From assembly GCA_027575805.1 (NCBI GenBank), contig JANBPU010000011.1:140435-204434 (forward strand): 64,000 bases of DNA. Reading direction: 5' to 3'. Numbering within the stretch: the stretch's first letter is position 1; every line of letters begins with the position of its first letter. Below the pieces are notes generated by a model. The model ran no database searches and had not been told where the DNA came from. It was given only the letters and a program-made list of their open reading frames with translations. A program made the position numbers and the translations under genes. This DNA comes from Mycoemilia scoparia (Eukaryota; Kickxellomycota; Kickxellomycetes; Kickxellales; Kickxellaceae). Of this stretch, positions 1 through 10,350 are shown one piece after another.

Positions 1-495
1 GAATCGGCACTTTTCCTTTCTGGACTCAGCATCTTTATAAGAAGCCGAACAGCAATGTCTCTTACACTTGGTTCCTGGCTCGATGGTAATGTCTACAGGA
101 TCTTCATCGATGTAATAGTCCTTCTTGACCTTTTCTTTGTGTTCTGGGTTTTGCAATGCATTATGTATAGACGGCGAGACCCCATTGTTGGAAACTTGGG
201 CATTTCCATAAACTTCTGTTTCACCTTCTTTTTTGGTAATTTCATGGTTTTCGACTGATGAAATCGATGGTGTAGCTGGTGGTGTTGACTCTTTATTGCT
301 TGAATGACTTCCTAGCTTACATCCTGGACAGTTTTGAAAGTCGTCAAAGTCAATAAAAGATTTGTTACAGCATGGCCACTTTTTTAAACCCTCATGGAAT
401 ACTGGCTTCGCGTCATGATATTGGCAGTCCATTGAGCCATTCGTGGCCTCATCAAACTGCTTTTTGCAACCGAATCTCTGGCAAACTGAAGTCAT
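1..495 (-). CDS. CHORD-domain protein, 5' part (runs off window)
   Basis: The minus-strand frame is open from the ATG at 495 to the window edge, 165 codons without an intron. Residues about 5-60 form a complete CHORD zinc-binding domain: Cys-rich start (CQRFGCKKQF), the YHD-x3-VFHEG core, WPCC, and a GCKLGSH end. After a 60-residue linker a second CHORD begins (TKCKRHCC) and is cut by the edge. Two CHORDs are typical of the Rar1/CHP-1/morgana family, co-chaperones that work with Hsp90 and Sgt1; many members add a C-terminal CS domain, not visible here. Family assignment is firm, the exact role in this organism is inferred. The ORF is invisible to a plus-strand reading of this edge. Confidence 0.88.
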   Translation of the reverse strand, partial: MTSVCQRFGCKKQFDEATNGSMDCQYHDAKPVFHEGLKKWPCCNKSFIDFDDFQNCPGCKLGSHSSNKESTPPATPSISSVENHEITKKEGETEVYGNAQVSNNGVSPSIHNALQNPEHKEKVKKDYYIDEDPVDITIEPGTKCKRHCCSASYKDAESRKEKCRF

Positions 496-951
496 TGTTA
501 TGTGACACGTTGAAAGATGATGGCCTTTTTTTTAGAGAAAATAGAATTTGATTTAAGCTTTTTGCAATACTCTATTATGGTATAAATGTCCAACAATAAA
601 ACAAAATCTCTACCTAAACCCAATGAATACAACTTTGCATAACAATTGCTTTATAGCATTAAACTGTGGATAAGTATCGATATTGTCTTTAGAAAGCACA
701 TTCAGGATATTGTATTAGTGAAGAATATAAGCCAAATGACTATGATTTGCCCCTTTAACATTCTCTCCATTCCAAGTGTATTCAAATATATTCTAAATAA
801 ACTTGAATTATTTCTATTTATTATGATTTGTTCTCAATTGACGGTCCTAGGTCATTTAGAATGGCTCTGAACAAACACAGTCTACTAGAAGGTTGTTGAA
901 GAAAAGTTTTATATACTCGATCTGAACAAGGGAGGGCTTTTAATGAGCAGA
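496..951. other. Spacer upstream of the CHORD gene
   Basis: AT-rich intergenic DNA holding the presumed promoter of the minus-strand CHORD gene. An open stretch at 646-870 on the plus strand starts with TTG rather than ATG and has no recognisable protein features. I see nothing else here. Confidence 0.5.
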
Positions 952-1023
952 TCCGTTATAGTCCAGTGGTTAGGATTCCTGGCTCTCACCCAGGCGGCCC
1001 GGGTTCAATTCCCGGTAACGGAA
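952..1023 (+). tRNA. tRNA-Glu (anticodon CTC)
   Basis: A complete 72-base cloverleaf. The acceptor stem TCCGTTA (952-958) pairs with TAACGGA (1016-1022), followed by discriminator A. The anticodon arm CCTGG/CCAGG carries loop CTCTCAC, so the anticodon is CTC (reads GAG, Glu). The T arm CCGGG-TTCAATT-CCCGG is canonical and the A box (TAGTCCAGTGGTTAGGA) is intact. There is no intron. A TTTT run at 1031-1034 can serve as the Pol III terminator. Confidence 0.96.
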
Positions 1024-1487
1024 TTTATTCTTTTGAACCTAAGGTTAATGTGTAAAGGCAATGTGTTTTTTTTATAAACTGCAACGATTTCTCAATAAAA
1101 TAACTGATAAGGATGGTTTTGTTGTCCGTCGTTGTTAAACTTTTTAAATTTGACTATAGGTGGTGATCTGATTGTGAATTATTTTATCAAACCACATGAT
1201 CAGTTTAATTGGTGGCACTGTCGATCTCTAACACTTCAACGGCAGGACTAGGGCTCTGGAGCCCGTGAGGGACCCATTAATCCTCCAAACACATGAAATA
1301 GATGACTACGTATACGATATCATGTGCGTGGGAATACCTAAAGGGGTTTAAGCACACGAAATCAAGCCATTCCTTTTGTTTTTTAACAATCTTCTTCTTT
1401 TGTACTTAGCTTTGCACCCTATTTTTATCAATAGATCTCATACACCACCTTACTTTTGTTCAGCAGTATATAAAATAGAAATATATA
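1024..1487. other. Spacer between tRNA-Glu and ETF beta
   Basis: Apart from the Pol III T-run next to the tRNA, I find no gene or repeat. The last part is the presumed promoter and leader of the ETF beta gene. Confidence 0.5.
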
Positions 1488-2408
1488 ATGTCTGGTCTTC
1501 GAATTTTGGTTGGCGTTAAGCGTGTGGTAGACTTTGCTGCCAAGGTCCGCGTAAACTCACAGCAAACTGGCGTCGAGACTGCTAATGTCAAGCACAGCAT
1601 GAACCCCTTCGATGAAATAGCTGTTGAGGAAGCTATTCGGCTCCGCGAGAAACTAGGAAAGGACAAGGTGACGGAAATCATAGCTCTCACATGTGGCCCC
1701 AAAAAGTCACAAGAAACGCTTAGAACAGCACTTGCCATGGGAGCAGACAAAGGAGTACACGTCGAAGTTGCCGATGGGCAAATCCTTGAGCCACTTGCTG
1801 TTGCAAAGCTGTTCAGCAAGATTGTCGAGAAGGAGAAGCCTGATCTCATATTGCTGGGCAAACAAGCAATCGACGATGACTCCAACCAGACCGGCCAGAT
1901 GCTCGCAGGATTGTTGTCTTGGCCTCAGGTATGATGTGATAGCTTTATAGTAGACCTGACAACAATATAGATATACCTCTACACTGATGCTACTCTGGCT
2001 GAATAGATATTTACATCAGACTGCTAATTCAAACCATCATTGCGTTGGTACCATGTATATATAATGTATATATAGGCGACATTTGCATCAAAGCTTGATA
2101 TACAGGACAAGCTATTGACTGTTGTCCGTGAGGTTGATGGTGGTTTAGAAACCATCGCAACCAAGCTTCCCGCAGTAGTCACTGCAGACTTGCGTCTGAA
2201 CGAACCACGCTATGCCTCATTGCCCAACATCATGAAGGCTAAAAAGAAGAAGATCGAAACCCTGACCCCAAAGGACCTCAATGTTGATGTCACCCAGAGA
2301 CTGGAGACCCTAAAGGTTACCGAGCCACCCAAGCGCAAGGGGGGCATAGTTGTAGGAAGTGTTGATGAGCTAATCGACAAACTTCGTAACGAGGCTGGCG
2401 TGTTGTAA
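1488..2408 (+). CDS. ETFB: Electron transfer flavoprotein subunit beta
   Basis: Two exons, 1488-1928 and 2076-2408, joined in phase 0 across a 147-base GT-AG intron (GTATGA...TATAG), give 257 residues, the normal length for this subunit. ETF beta binds AMP and, with ETF alpha and FAD, carries electrons from mitochondrial acyl-CoA dehydrogenases to ETF-ubiquinone oxidoreductase. Recognisable family segments are the N-terminal [11 protein letters not shown] strand, the [12 protein letters not shown] segment, [20 protein letters not shown], and the C-terminal [15 protein letters not shown] recognition-loop region. The splice restores the segment SWPQ-ATFASKL, which decides the junction. No long presequence is seen, as is usual for the beta subunit. 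It is convergent with the next gene. Confidence 0.95.
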
Positions 2409-2789
2409 ATCACATAGCTTAATTTCAAAAACTGTTTCTCAGGAGCAAATACCAACATACTTTCTACGATCTTTGAGCTTTAAATGGCACCCCACTACAT
2501 GATCCACTCTATAATTTCATTTCAGTTGTGATAAAAGAACTTTAAATATAAAATATCATAGTTATTGGTGCCATTAACTTTGATCGCATTATAGGGGAGG
2601 TTGGGTTTAGTACTTATATTAAGTGTAAATGCTAGGTTTTTCAATGATAAGGAGATATAACAGTGCCGAAGTAATAAGTTAAAGATGCTACAGGTTGGTA
2701 AATCAAAATATCTTTGTGAAGGGGAAATTGAAGTGGGAGTATGTATTGTGAGACTACGGAAGTACAAATATTATAAACGGAAGGGAGTG
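2409..2789. other. Convergent 3' spacer
   Basis: The interval between the stop of ETF beta (plus) and the stop of the zinc-finger gene (minus) holds the two 3' ends. Short open frames here on either strand lack coding character. Confidence 0.5.
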
Positions 2790-4952
2790 CTATTTTTCAA
2801 GTCTTTTTACTTTTGGAGAAGGCCCGGATTCTTCGATGTGTCTCTTTTTGACGGAAAGTCCGAGCTCAGCTAAAGAGCTCTGATCCAGGTTGTGGAGATG
2901 CTTGATGTGGTTAAGACAAGTAGTTGAGGTGGCAAACTTTTTTGAGCATGTGTCTATAGGGCATACAAAGGGCTTTTCGCCGGTGTGCATCCGCTGGTGT
3001 CTTGTAACCTGATCGGGCCTCGAGAATGTTTTTCCACAGGCAACATCGGGACACTTGAAGGGCCTTTCGCCAGTATGGACACGCATATGCTTTGTTAGAT
3101 TCGAAGATTCGGCAAACCTCTTTGTGCAGCCTGTGTGGCGGCACTGGTAGGGTCGTTCGCCCGTATGGGTTCTTAGGTGGATTGTGAGCGCACTAGAAAC
3201 AGCAAACTCCTTCTCGCAGCCATTCTCTGTGCATTTGTAGGGCTTTTCGCCAGTGTGGGTGCGCATATGCTGCTGCATTATATGGGCTTCAGAAAACTTC
3301 TTTTTGCAAGTATCGCAGGAGAACGGCTTATCCCCAGTATGTGTCTGAATGTGCCGCATGGCACGCTGTCTTTGAGTAAAAGGCTTTCCATTGCGCTCAC
3401 AGCCCTCCCACTCACAAACGTACTCGTGTCTTCCACTGCCAACATGCGTGGTTGAAAGATGGTTCGTTAGCCCGTCGATATGGTCGTACTCTTCGTGGCA
3501 TTGTTTCCAGTGGCACCTGTGCAATATGCGCACCGCTCCTAAATGCTCTCGGCATACGTGCTGTATAAGGTCGTTTGTATCATTCTTTAGAGCATGACAC
3601 GACGCCCATTTGCACAAAAAGTCACTAGTAACGCCCTGGAAGTCCATTTGTTCTACTTTTAGAACTTCTCTAACAACCAAGTCTGGTTCTGGACTATCTG
3701 CACCCCTTGTCCTATTGACATTATCATCTCCATCAGCCGCCTTGGGGCTATTTTTTCCTTGGGCGCCAGCTTTGGTACTGCCTTTTCGTGACTTTGATGT
3801 GTCTTTCTCGGTGAGAATCGTAGGTTGCTGGCTCGATCTGTTAGTTGCTACATGTAACTTATACAAATGTCTCACTAAGTCGTCGACTGAAGTGAATATC
3901 TGTGCACAAGTTGACCAGAGACATTGCCTTGGCTGCCGCTTGCCATCGCCATTTGCCTGAGATTTGTTTAGTTCTTCGACAACAAACGAGTTTGCTTCAG
4001 CCGGCTGGCCTGTTCCTGGGTCGGTATGGCTTAGGGAGCAAACTGAATACGCTACTTTTAGTGGTGATGTATTGGAGCTCACAGGCCTTTCTTTTGTGCA
4101 ATTCCCACTGGGTTCAGCTAGACTAGAACGTGTATAGATTTCTTTTGTGGATGGTGGGATATCCATATCTTGATTCGGCCTGGCTGTTGGGGGCTGGGAG
4201 TTGCTATTCGATGCACTAGTATAGCTGGACAATGAACTTTTCGGTGCTGATGGTGACACTACACCAAGCAGCCTATCAATACGCATCCCACCAGAAAATT
4301 GCGAGCTGGTTCTTAGAGTGGGTATTGTAGAGCATGACCCAAGTTTCCCTCCTATGGAGGAGCCAAGCCCCAAGCTTGAAAGAGAAGGCAGAACTTGGTT
4401 GCTCCTATTCGACGAACTTTTGACAGTCAGTGAAGTATAAGTCGATGATCCCGTCCCCGTTGCTGGTGGGCGAAGGGGTGGCAAATGGTTAGCAGGATAT
4501 TTTTCATGGACATGGTAATTTGCTGAATTGCCAGTATTTGGATGCTTGGCCTTGTTGAATTCTGAAGACTCGCGGGAAATAAGCTCCGATACCGATGGCA
4601 GGACCGGTGTTTCTGCTACTACGCTGCAGGCATATTCCTGGCCGTCTTGAGCTCCACTGCTAGTGATATTGCTACTACTATCATTACTAACATTGTTGTA
4701 TATTCCTACATTACTACCAGCATCCGTAATAAGTTTGTTGCGTGTATTGGTCGTACTTAAAATTAGTTTGTTAATTTCCCCTCCCTCATGGCTCTCTTCT
4801 TGCCTTTTATTTTCGTAATCCAAATTGAAAACCATCAGGGAATTTGGTAAGAAAAAGAGTGAAACTTGAAAAGTAACCAAGGTAAAAATCAAAGACTGCG
4901 AGGTTTGGCGTACAAATACCCTTCTCTCTCTGAGCCGCAAGGGGGGAGCCAT
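2790..4952 (-). CDS. Zap1-like C2H2 zinc-finger transcription factor
   Basis: Single-exon ORF of 720 residues. The first 340 residues are low-complexity Ser/Asn/Thr-rich sequence. Nine C2H2 fingers follow: three spaced ones of CxW-x2-C type at about 344, 447 and 480, then six in tandem at about 512-684 joined by HTGEKP-type linkers. Spaced CxW fingers followed by fingers reading KEFAVSSALTIHLRTH and KRFAESSNLTKHMRVH match the arrangement in yeast Zap1, the zinc-responsive activator in which some CxW fingers sense zinc; similarity to GLI/ZIC and MTF-1 is also present. DNA binding in the nucleus is well supported, zinc-status control is inferred. Two starts are possible: ATG at 4952, or ATG at 4835 that removes 39 hydrophobic residues and begins MVFNLDYEN; I favour the second. 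Confidence 0.85.
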   Translation of the reverse strand: MAPPLRLRERRVFVRQTSQSLIFTLVTFQVSLFFLPNSLMVFNLDYENKRQEESHEGGEINKLILSTTNTRNKLITDAGSNVGIYNNVSNDSSSNITSSGAQDGQEYACSVVAETPVLPSVSELISRESSEFNKAKHPNTGNSANYHVHEKYPANHLPPLRPPATGTGSSTYTSLTVKSSSNRSNQVLPSLSSLGLGSSIGGKLGSCSTIPTLRTSSQFSGGMRIDRLLGVVSPSAPKSSLSSYTSASNSNSQPPTARPNQDMDIPPSTKEIYTRSSLAEPSGNCTKERPVSSNTSPLKVAYSVCSLSHTDPGTGQPAEANSFVVEELNKSQANGDGKRQPRQCLWSTCAQIFTSVDDLVRHLYKLHVATNRSSQQPTILTEKDTSKSRKGSTKAGAQGKNSPKAADGDDNVNRTRGADSPEPDLVVREVLKVEQMDFQGVTSDFLCKWASCHALKNDTNDLIQHVCREHLGAVRILHRCHWKQCHEEYDHIDGLTNHLSTTHVGSGRHEYVCEWEGCERNGKPFTQRQRAMRHIQTHTGDKPFSCDTCKKKFSEAHIMQQHMRTHTGEKPYKCTENGCEKEFAVSSALTIHLRTHTGERPYQCRHTGCTKRFAESSNLTKHMRVHTGERPFKCPDVACGKTFSRPDQVTRHQRMHTGEKPFVCPIDTCSKKFATSTTCLNHIKHLHNLDQSSLAELGLSVKKRHIEESGPSPKVKRLEK

Positions 4953-5225
4953 TATGGCCTAAAGTCTGAAATTATCATTTATAAGCCAATTAAAATCTGG
5001 AAGGAAACCCGCTTTAAAGTTGGACGAATAGCAACAGAAAAGGATAAATTGTCAAGGATGGCCATGGGGCAAACGAATACATATATAAATGATCTGCTGT
5101 TTGCCTATTGATACACAAGGGGCCTATGGAACCCAGAAAAATATAGCATAGTGTGAGCTGGATAGATGTTATTTACTAATTTGTATTGAGATTGAAAAAT
5201 AAAATAAAATAATATTCATTAAAAG

Positions 5226-6446
5226 CTATTCAAAAAGGTTCTGAAAAGAGATGGGGTGAGGGTGCTGCTTGAGGAATTCAATCTGCTTTTCTAATTGACG
5301 AATACGTTCAGCTAGATCCGACTCTCGTTGTTGGGAAGATGACTTTTCAGACTCAAGGATCTTTACCTGGGTGGTAAGGGAGATATTCTCAGTCTCAAGC
5401 TCAGTAACTCGAGTTTCCAGTGTTTCAATTCGAAGTATCTTTCTCATTCGTGAACGACGTGCAGCATCTGTGTTCTTTTGACGTTTCAGGGCAATTGGAT
5501 CAACACTCTTGTCTGAAGATGGCTCAGTCTGCTCAGAGTCATCAGCCTTGATGGGCTTAGCTACTTCTACCGGCGTGGGAGCAGCAACCTCTGTTGGCAT
5601 CTTGGGGGATGGTTCATCTGTAGTCATAAGCTCGGCTAGGATCTTGTCCTTATGCTTATTGTTACCAGTTCTCCTCCGCTTAAGAGCAAGCTGAGGAGGG
5701 AGAGATGCAAGGAACTCGCTGTCTCGTCGCTTACGAGCTACCTCAGCTTTAAGCGTATGTGTTGAGGGAGAGGAGGGATGATTTTTTGGTGCAGAGTAAA
5801 TGCTTTCGGTAGGTTCATGTGTGATATCCAACATAGGGCTACCGAAAACATCTATGGTGCTCTGACTAGCGGACTTTGACGTTAACTGAGAACAGGAGGC
5901 TGAGGCCGTCGACGATGTGATGTTATTAGTAGCAGAAGACTCGGTAGGCGACTGACATGGTATAATATCAGGGAACAGAGCAGAAAGAGCATAAGATGAA
6001 GATATGTCATGTGAAGCACTGGTGTCGAAAAGAGGGGAACCCGACACGGAATTGAGTAGAGCGGATGGTGGAGTCAGAGATGGCGTGGTTAAGACTCCCT
6101 GAGATGGAAGATAGCTTTGAATAGGAGAGGACCCACTGGTAAGGGGGCTCGAGATACCTGACGAATCGAAGTTCATAAAATCGTTGAGACTGGAGAGATC
6201 CTTCATGTTTTCTGAGGTGTTGTGCGCCTGACACGAACCAATGTTTCCAAGAAGGGAAACAAGGTCCAGAGACCCAACACCGTGTGCGGGCTTGGCGGCA
6301 AGGGCCGACAAGAGCGTGAAGTATGCCTCGTTGTTCATGGTTTCTTGTTTGGTTTTGGCTGGGGTTTCTTTGGGTAATATATTGATTGCGGCAGGGGCTA
6401 CGGGAGCGGAAGCGGCCTTTGGAAGTATAGGCATTGGTTGAGGCAT
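5226..6446 (-). CDS. Gcn4/CPC1-type bZIP transcription factor
   Basis: 406 residues from the ATG at 6446; the in-frame extension to 6458 starts with TTG and is not used here. The C-terminus has a basic region at about 316-332 (ALKRQKNTDAARRSRMRK) with the invariant N-x2-AA-x2-SR of the Gcn4 class, then a leucine zipper of about seven heptads, longer than in yeast Gcn4. The N-terminal half is Ser/Thr/Pro-rich with acidic and hydrophobic patches such as MKDLSSLNDFMNFDS, plausible activation segments. Gcn4/CPC1 proteins activate amino-acid biosynthesis genes on starvation. The leader contains short upstream ORFs (6508-6924), which fits translational control of this family but is not proof. Confidence 0.87.
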   Translation of the reverse strand: MPQPMPILPKAASAPVAPAAINILPKETPAKTKQETMNNEAYFTLLSALAAKPAHGVGSLDLVSLLGNIGSCQAHNTSENMKDLSSLNDFMNFDSSGISSPLTSGSSPIQSYLPSQGVLTTPSLTPPSALLNSVSGSPLFDTSASHDISSSYALSALFPDIIPCQSPTESSATNNITSSTASASCSQLTSKSASQSTIDVFGSPMLDITHEPTESIYSAPKNHPSSPSTHTLKAEVARKRRDSEFLASLPPQLALKRRRTGNNKHKDKILAELMTTDEPSPKMPTEVAAPTPVEVAKPIKADDSEQTEPSSDKSVDPIALKRQKNTDAARRSRMRKILRIETLETRVTELETENISLTTQVKILESEKSSSQQRESDLAERIRQLEKQIEFLKQHPHPISFQNLFE

Positions 6447-6507
6447 TGTTATTATCAATTTACTGGGTGGCTAATATGTCGAGATTTCTTAACTGATGAC
6501 AATTTAA

Positions 6508-6924
6508 TCAATGGAAGCTGAAGCAGGAATAGTAGAAGCAGGAGCACTCGGTGGTAGATGGTTCAAAACATATTTGGAAAGAGAAGGACGCCATGGTGGT
6601 GACGTTTGGTGTTTGACTTTATAATAGATTTAACTTAAAAACAAAAACTTGGTATTCCAAGTGGGAACTTAGTTGGTGAAGGCCATCATTAATAATGGCT
6701 ATCCTTAAACTAAATATGGGGTATAAGAGGTAAAAAGGTCAAGTCAGGTATAGGGAGAAAAAAGATGAAGCAATAAGCGTTTTTCGCAAGGCGAAATGTA
6801 GCAGTAGGCGTGGTAAGTGTAAACCTAGTGTTAAAAGAAAAGTCTGAAGAAAAGAAAGACAAACGGTGGCCAAATCGTTCAGGCGAGGGGGAGGGATTTT
6901 ATTTGGCAGCCAACTCAAACACAT
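6508..6924 (-). promoter_or_regulatory. Upstream ORFs in the bZIP leader
   Basis: Reading toward the bZIP start on the minus strand there are four ATG-initiated short ORFs, all closed before the main ATG: 6924-6739 (61 codons), 6689-6669 (6 codons, MMAFTN), 6594-6508 (28 codons) and 6571-6563 (2 codons, MF), the last lying inside the third in another frame. Yeast GCN4 and Neurospora cpc-1 have comparable leaders. The transcription start is unknown, and the number of ATGs is not above chance, so function is inferred. Confidence 0.4.
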
Positions 6925-8461
6925 GGAGTGATTTCCGCACAAAATCTAATACGGAGAGAAAGGGGGACTGACGCCTCACAAACTGCCGCTCATATACTTT
7001 GTGTGAGGAAAATTGCAAACCTGTCTCTGTGTCAGTTATTGCGCCCCTTTCTTGCGGCGATCAATGGCCAAATTTCTTTGGCCAGTGCCAAATTGCCTAG
7101 ACAGATGAAAAATTTGGGGTGGTACAAGCCAATAATATCGTAGCTAATATAAATGATTGGCCATTATCTCTTTAAGACCTTAGAATAGACCACATTAGAT
7201 GTGCCAGATAATAAAAAGCAACAACATGAGGATTAAAATAACAATGTTTAACCCCATCGCACATCTATCGCATCGCTACCAGACCTTTTGACTAAGAAGT
7301 CTTTGTTTAAATGTGAGCATAGATCTGTGCTGTGCTTCATCTTCACATCAGAGCCGTTTCTCCCTGTACTCAACACACATGACACGACCAACTTGCAACA
7401 TGAGCGAAAAGCAAATATTTATCTTGTTATAGAATTGCTTCGTATGCGATCCAAGTTCACAAGGCTTAGGGGCAAAATGGACCCTCAGGAGTTGCATACC
7501 AAATGGCTGGTGATTGGGCCTAAGTCTAAGGGCCCATTTCTGCATACCATACATTCGGCCACTAGTGAAATATCTGCAAATACATTCTGCTCTGGAGTTG
7601 ATATTTCTATACTAAATCAGTATGCTTCACATACTGATGAGCCTAGAAAAACTTTTAAAAAAGCAGAATCTATTTGCAGATAAATCAAGTAACACAGCCA
7701 AACAAAAGTAGTAACATCACAATAATTGTGATATGACCTGAAACAATATTACTGGGACAAATCTTACTACCTTCTGTTGCGCCACCTCTGTCAACATTCT
7801 TAAAGCGCCATCCAGGAATTTGTATGCAGACTAGAAGCCCAATCCATTGCCTCAATTCACTGGCCTAGATAATATCCATAGACGCAAAGTATAGGTCTAG
7901 AGAGGCCCTAATCCAAATCCTTATCCATGAGAAACTATGCAATACAGCATAGTGCACGGTTCAACATATATGTAGCTGTGCATCTATGTACAACTATTTG
8001 AGATGGGAACAATAACTTCGTGCTATCTAGGACTGATAATCGAAAAAGCGGAAAAAGCCGTATAATAGCAATAGTTAAAAGACAAAAGTTGATCGCTAGG
8101 ACTGTTGTATGGCCAGGCTTCACTAGTGATCAGCCATAAACGACTGTATGTGTATGCTGGTCCTGACCAAAGCTACATTCTATGTTAATTACCACTTTTC
8201 CACCAGATTAATACACAGGCAAGGCCATTTTAACTAGTAGATGTGCTCTGCGATTGATATTTTTCATAGCCATTATTTGGGGGTGCCATTTTTGTCTAAG
8301 GCCGTGCACTATACTATTAGTACAAACTAATCACTCTTTTATATGGCAGGCTCTCCACCATAAGAGAATAGGCAGATACTCTCATACATTTCCCGCAAAT
8401 CAGCCCATAGCGCATGCGTTTTAGCTGAAGTCTCAGTGATGATTGACTTTTATCCAAGGTA
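6925..8461. other. Gene-free spacer upstream of the bZIP gene
   Basis: AT-rich DNA with no convincing gene. The longest open stretch, 7288-7683 plus, has a TTG start and no protein features. A string CCATTTTTGTCTAAGG at 8286-8301 recurs at 37999-38014, next to another copy of the inverted-repeat element. Confidence 0.45.
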
Positions 8462-8584
8462 ATATGTATCATAATTTTCGAAGGGCGACTTTTGGCGGCC
8501 AAAGATTAAAGGGACAAACACAGCCAAATGAGTGATCACAGTCTATTAGCAAATGGTCACCCTTCAAAGATAACTACCCATATT
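8462..8584 (+). mobile_element. Foldback element, subfamily 1, copy 1
   Basis: Short non-coding element with terminal inverted repeats. The left arm reads ATATGTATCATAATTTTCGAAGGGCGAC, the right arm is the complement of a GGGTAGTTATCTTTGAAGGGTGACC-type end. The interior (TTTTGGCGGCCAAAGATTA... AATGAGTGATCACAGTCTATTA) matches the other copies in the window. No ORF. It resembles a MITE; the cognate transposase is not in the window. Confidence 0.75.
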
Positions 8585-8798
8585 CTAGTGCCCTTTTAGA
8601 GGAAGCTGCTCTGCCATTTGGCCAAAATTATGGTACCGGTGGGGTGGCTTAAGGTGACCGACCAGCCCTTGGGTTAGTTTAAACACGCTTTGTAGTGTGT
8701 TTGAAAACAAAGGCTTTATCAGGAGGCTTCATTGGTATGGCCACATCGCCAACCTTTTATAAAATGTAATAATTGCTAATGCCCCTAAAGTTCTCCAT

Positions 8799-8903
8799 CA
8801 TATGGGTGATAGTTTGTGAAGGTTACTATTTGATAATCAACTGGGATTGCCCCTATAATCGTTGGCCACCAAAAGGCACCCTTCAAAAACCACGATCCAT
8901 ATC
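8799..8903 (-). mobile_element. Foldback element, subfamily 1, copy 2
   Basis: Bounded by CATATG (8799-8804) and CCATAT. The interior segment CCCCTATAATCGTTGGCCACCAAAA is shared with copies at 55.5 and 61.9 kb. The left arm is degenerate (TAGTTTGTGAAGG), so this looks like an older copy, inverted relative to copy 1. Confidence 0.75.
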
Positions 8904-9072
8904 GGCCAATTTATTCTATGCTAGGAAAACAGTATCCTAAAAACTGCATCCTGAAGTGCATAAATTATTGTATTTTGCACTAGGGGCCCATGTAGCGCCA
9001 TTCTACATTTGATCACAAGCGAAGCTCTGCTATACGCATCATGATGATATTGGTGTAATATTAGAATGTACA

Positions 9073-10350
9073 TTAGGTCTGTAATAGTATGGCGGATAAA
9101 AATTGATTGGTAAAACGCATGGGCCGAATCGACAATTGCGGTTTGAAAGGGCTGGCTATGGCTATTCGGGCGGGCTTGTATGCTATACGGCTACATCGAG
9201 TGGATTGTGGCAAGGAAAGGTGTTTAATAGCAGCAGCCTTGGGAACACCATTTCCAACACCGATGCGGTTGATAGCGAGGGTGTGCTTGCAACAGCTGCG
9301 CTCAGCCAACTGCCACAGCATAAAAAGCACCATGTCGCAGTTTTACCTGGCGAGCAGACTAGACTATTTTGCAGTGCTAAGACACCAACTAAAGGAGTAA
9401 AACGATACTGTGGCATAAAGATTCGGAATTCCAATTGGCATAAACAAAGAATCTCAGGCCCTTTCGATGTTGTGATGTGTAAACAACAAAGTACCAAGTA
9501 ACTATTATTTATAGCCATGCCTGTGGATGCTGTCACCTCAAACTGCAGCACTGCATCCACACCCGCAAATGTGTAACTCCCTGTGTTTTCGATTAGCACT
9601 CAGGCCCGGCTGGCTCGAGATGTTTGTTTTTTGCTTGATGCAAAGGCCATCTTGGCACGATGGATGTCCTTGACGGGGAATTATTGCTGTCGTACTAGCG
9701 CCCAAGGTGGATATTGGAAGCTTGGAATCAGGATAAATCGCGAGGGCGTGATGAGCTCTCTATACAGGAACCGGATCTGTACTTTGCCACACAGGCAGGT
9801 CATCTAGATAACGTTGCATGTGAATAGCGAAGGGAACTGCCAATGCCTTCACACAGCACGCTCTTGGCTTATCCATCCAGGACTGATCTTGGGCACAATG
9901 CGTGTTGGTGGCCAGGCCCAAAGCTTGCTGGATATGTCGAAATCCAATGCTTGCCACACCTTGAGTGGCGGGGAAGCTCAACCAACATCAACCCCACATC
10001 GCGGCAAATGAGCGACTTGCATTAACAAAGCTTTGATGCTGCACAAGAAGCACGTCTTGAACCTTACTGGCCTGCTGTCTAAGACACAGATTCAAGCAAC
10101 CTGTTGTACACGGGTTTTGGGCATTTCGAGCTGCCTTTGTGTTGTTTTCTTTGGGTTTGGCACACTGCCAGTGGGTGGCCAAGCCTGCCCCTTTTTGTTT
10201 ACAATGAGACAAGAGTCTGCAATTTTGGGCGCTCACAGCTGTATCAGCGAAACGAATATAACCACATGCAGCCATTGGCCATATCTGACCATACCCTCGT
10301 CCCTGCCTGCTGATTGCTACGCCTTACATTTGGAGCCATGTCTATGTTGA
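9073..10350. other. GC-richer block with overlapping open frames, no recognised gene
   Basis: Composition changes here to clearly less AT-rich DNA than the flanks, and open frames of 60-138 codons overlap on both strands (for example plus 9103-9501 and minus 9183-9599). None has an ATG-anchored, family-like protein or a clear splice chain. It may be promoter DNA of the BEM1-like gene, a decayed gene, or a non-coding transcript. Confidence 0.3.

Noticed and set aside
1460..1885. 141-codon minus-strand open frame
   Set aside because: Antisense shadow of ETF beta exon 1.
7288..7683. 131-codon plus-strand frame
   Set aside because: TTG start and no domain, splice chain or codon bias.
9103..9599. 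Opposed 132- and 138-codon frames
   Set aside because: Both strands open together because of composition; neither resembles a protein. The block itself is reported as unexplained.
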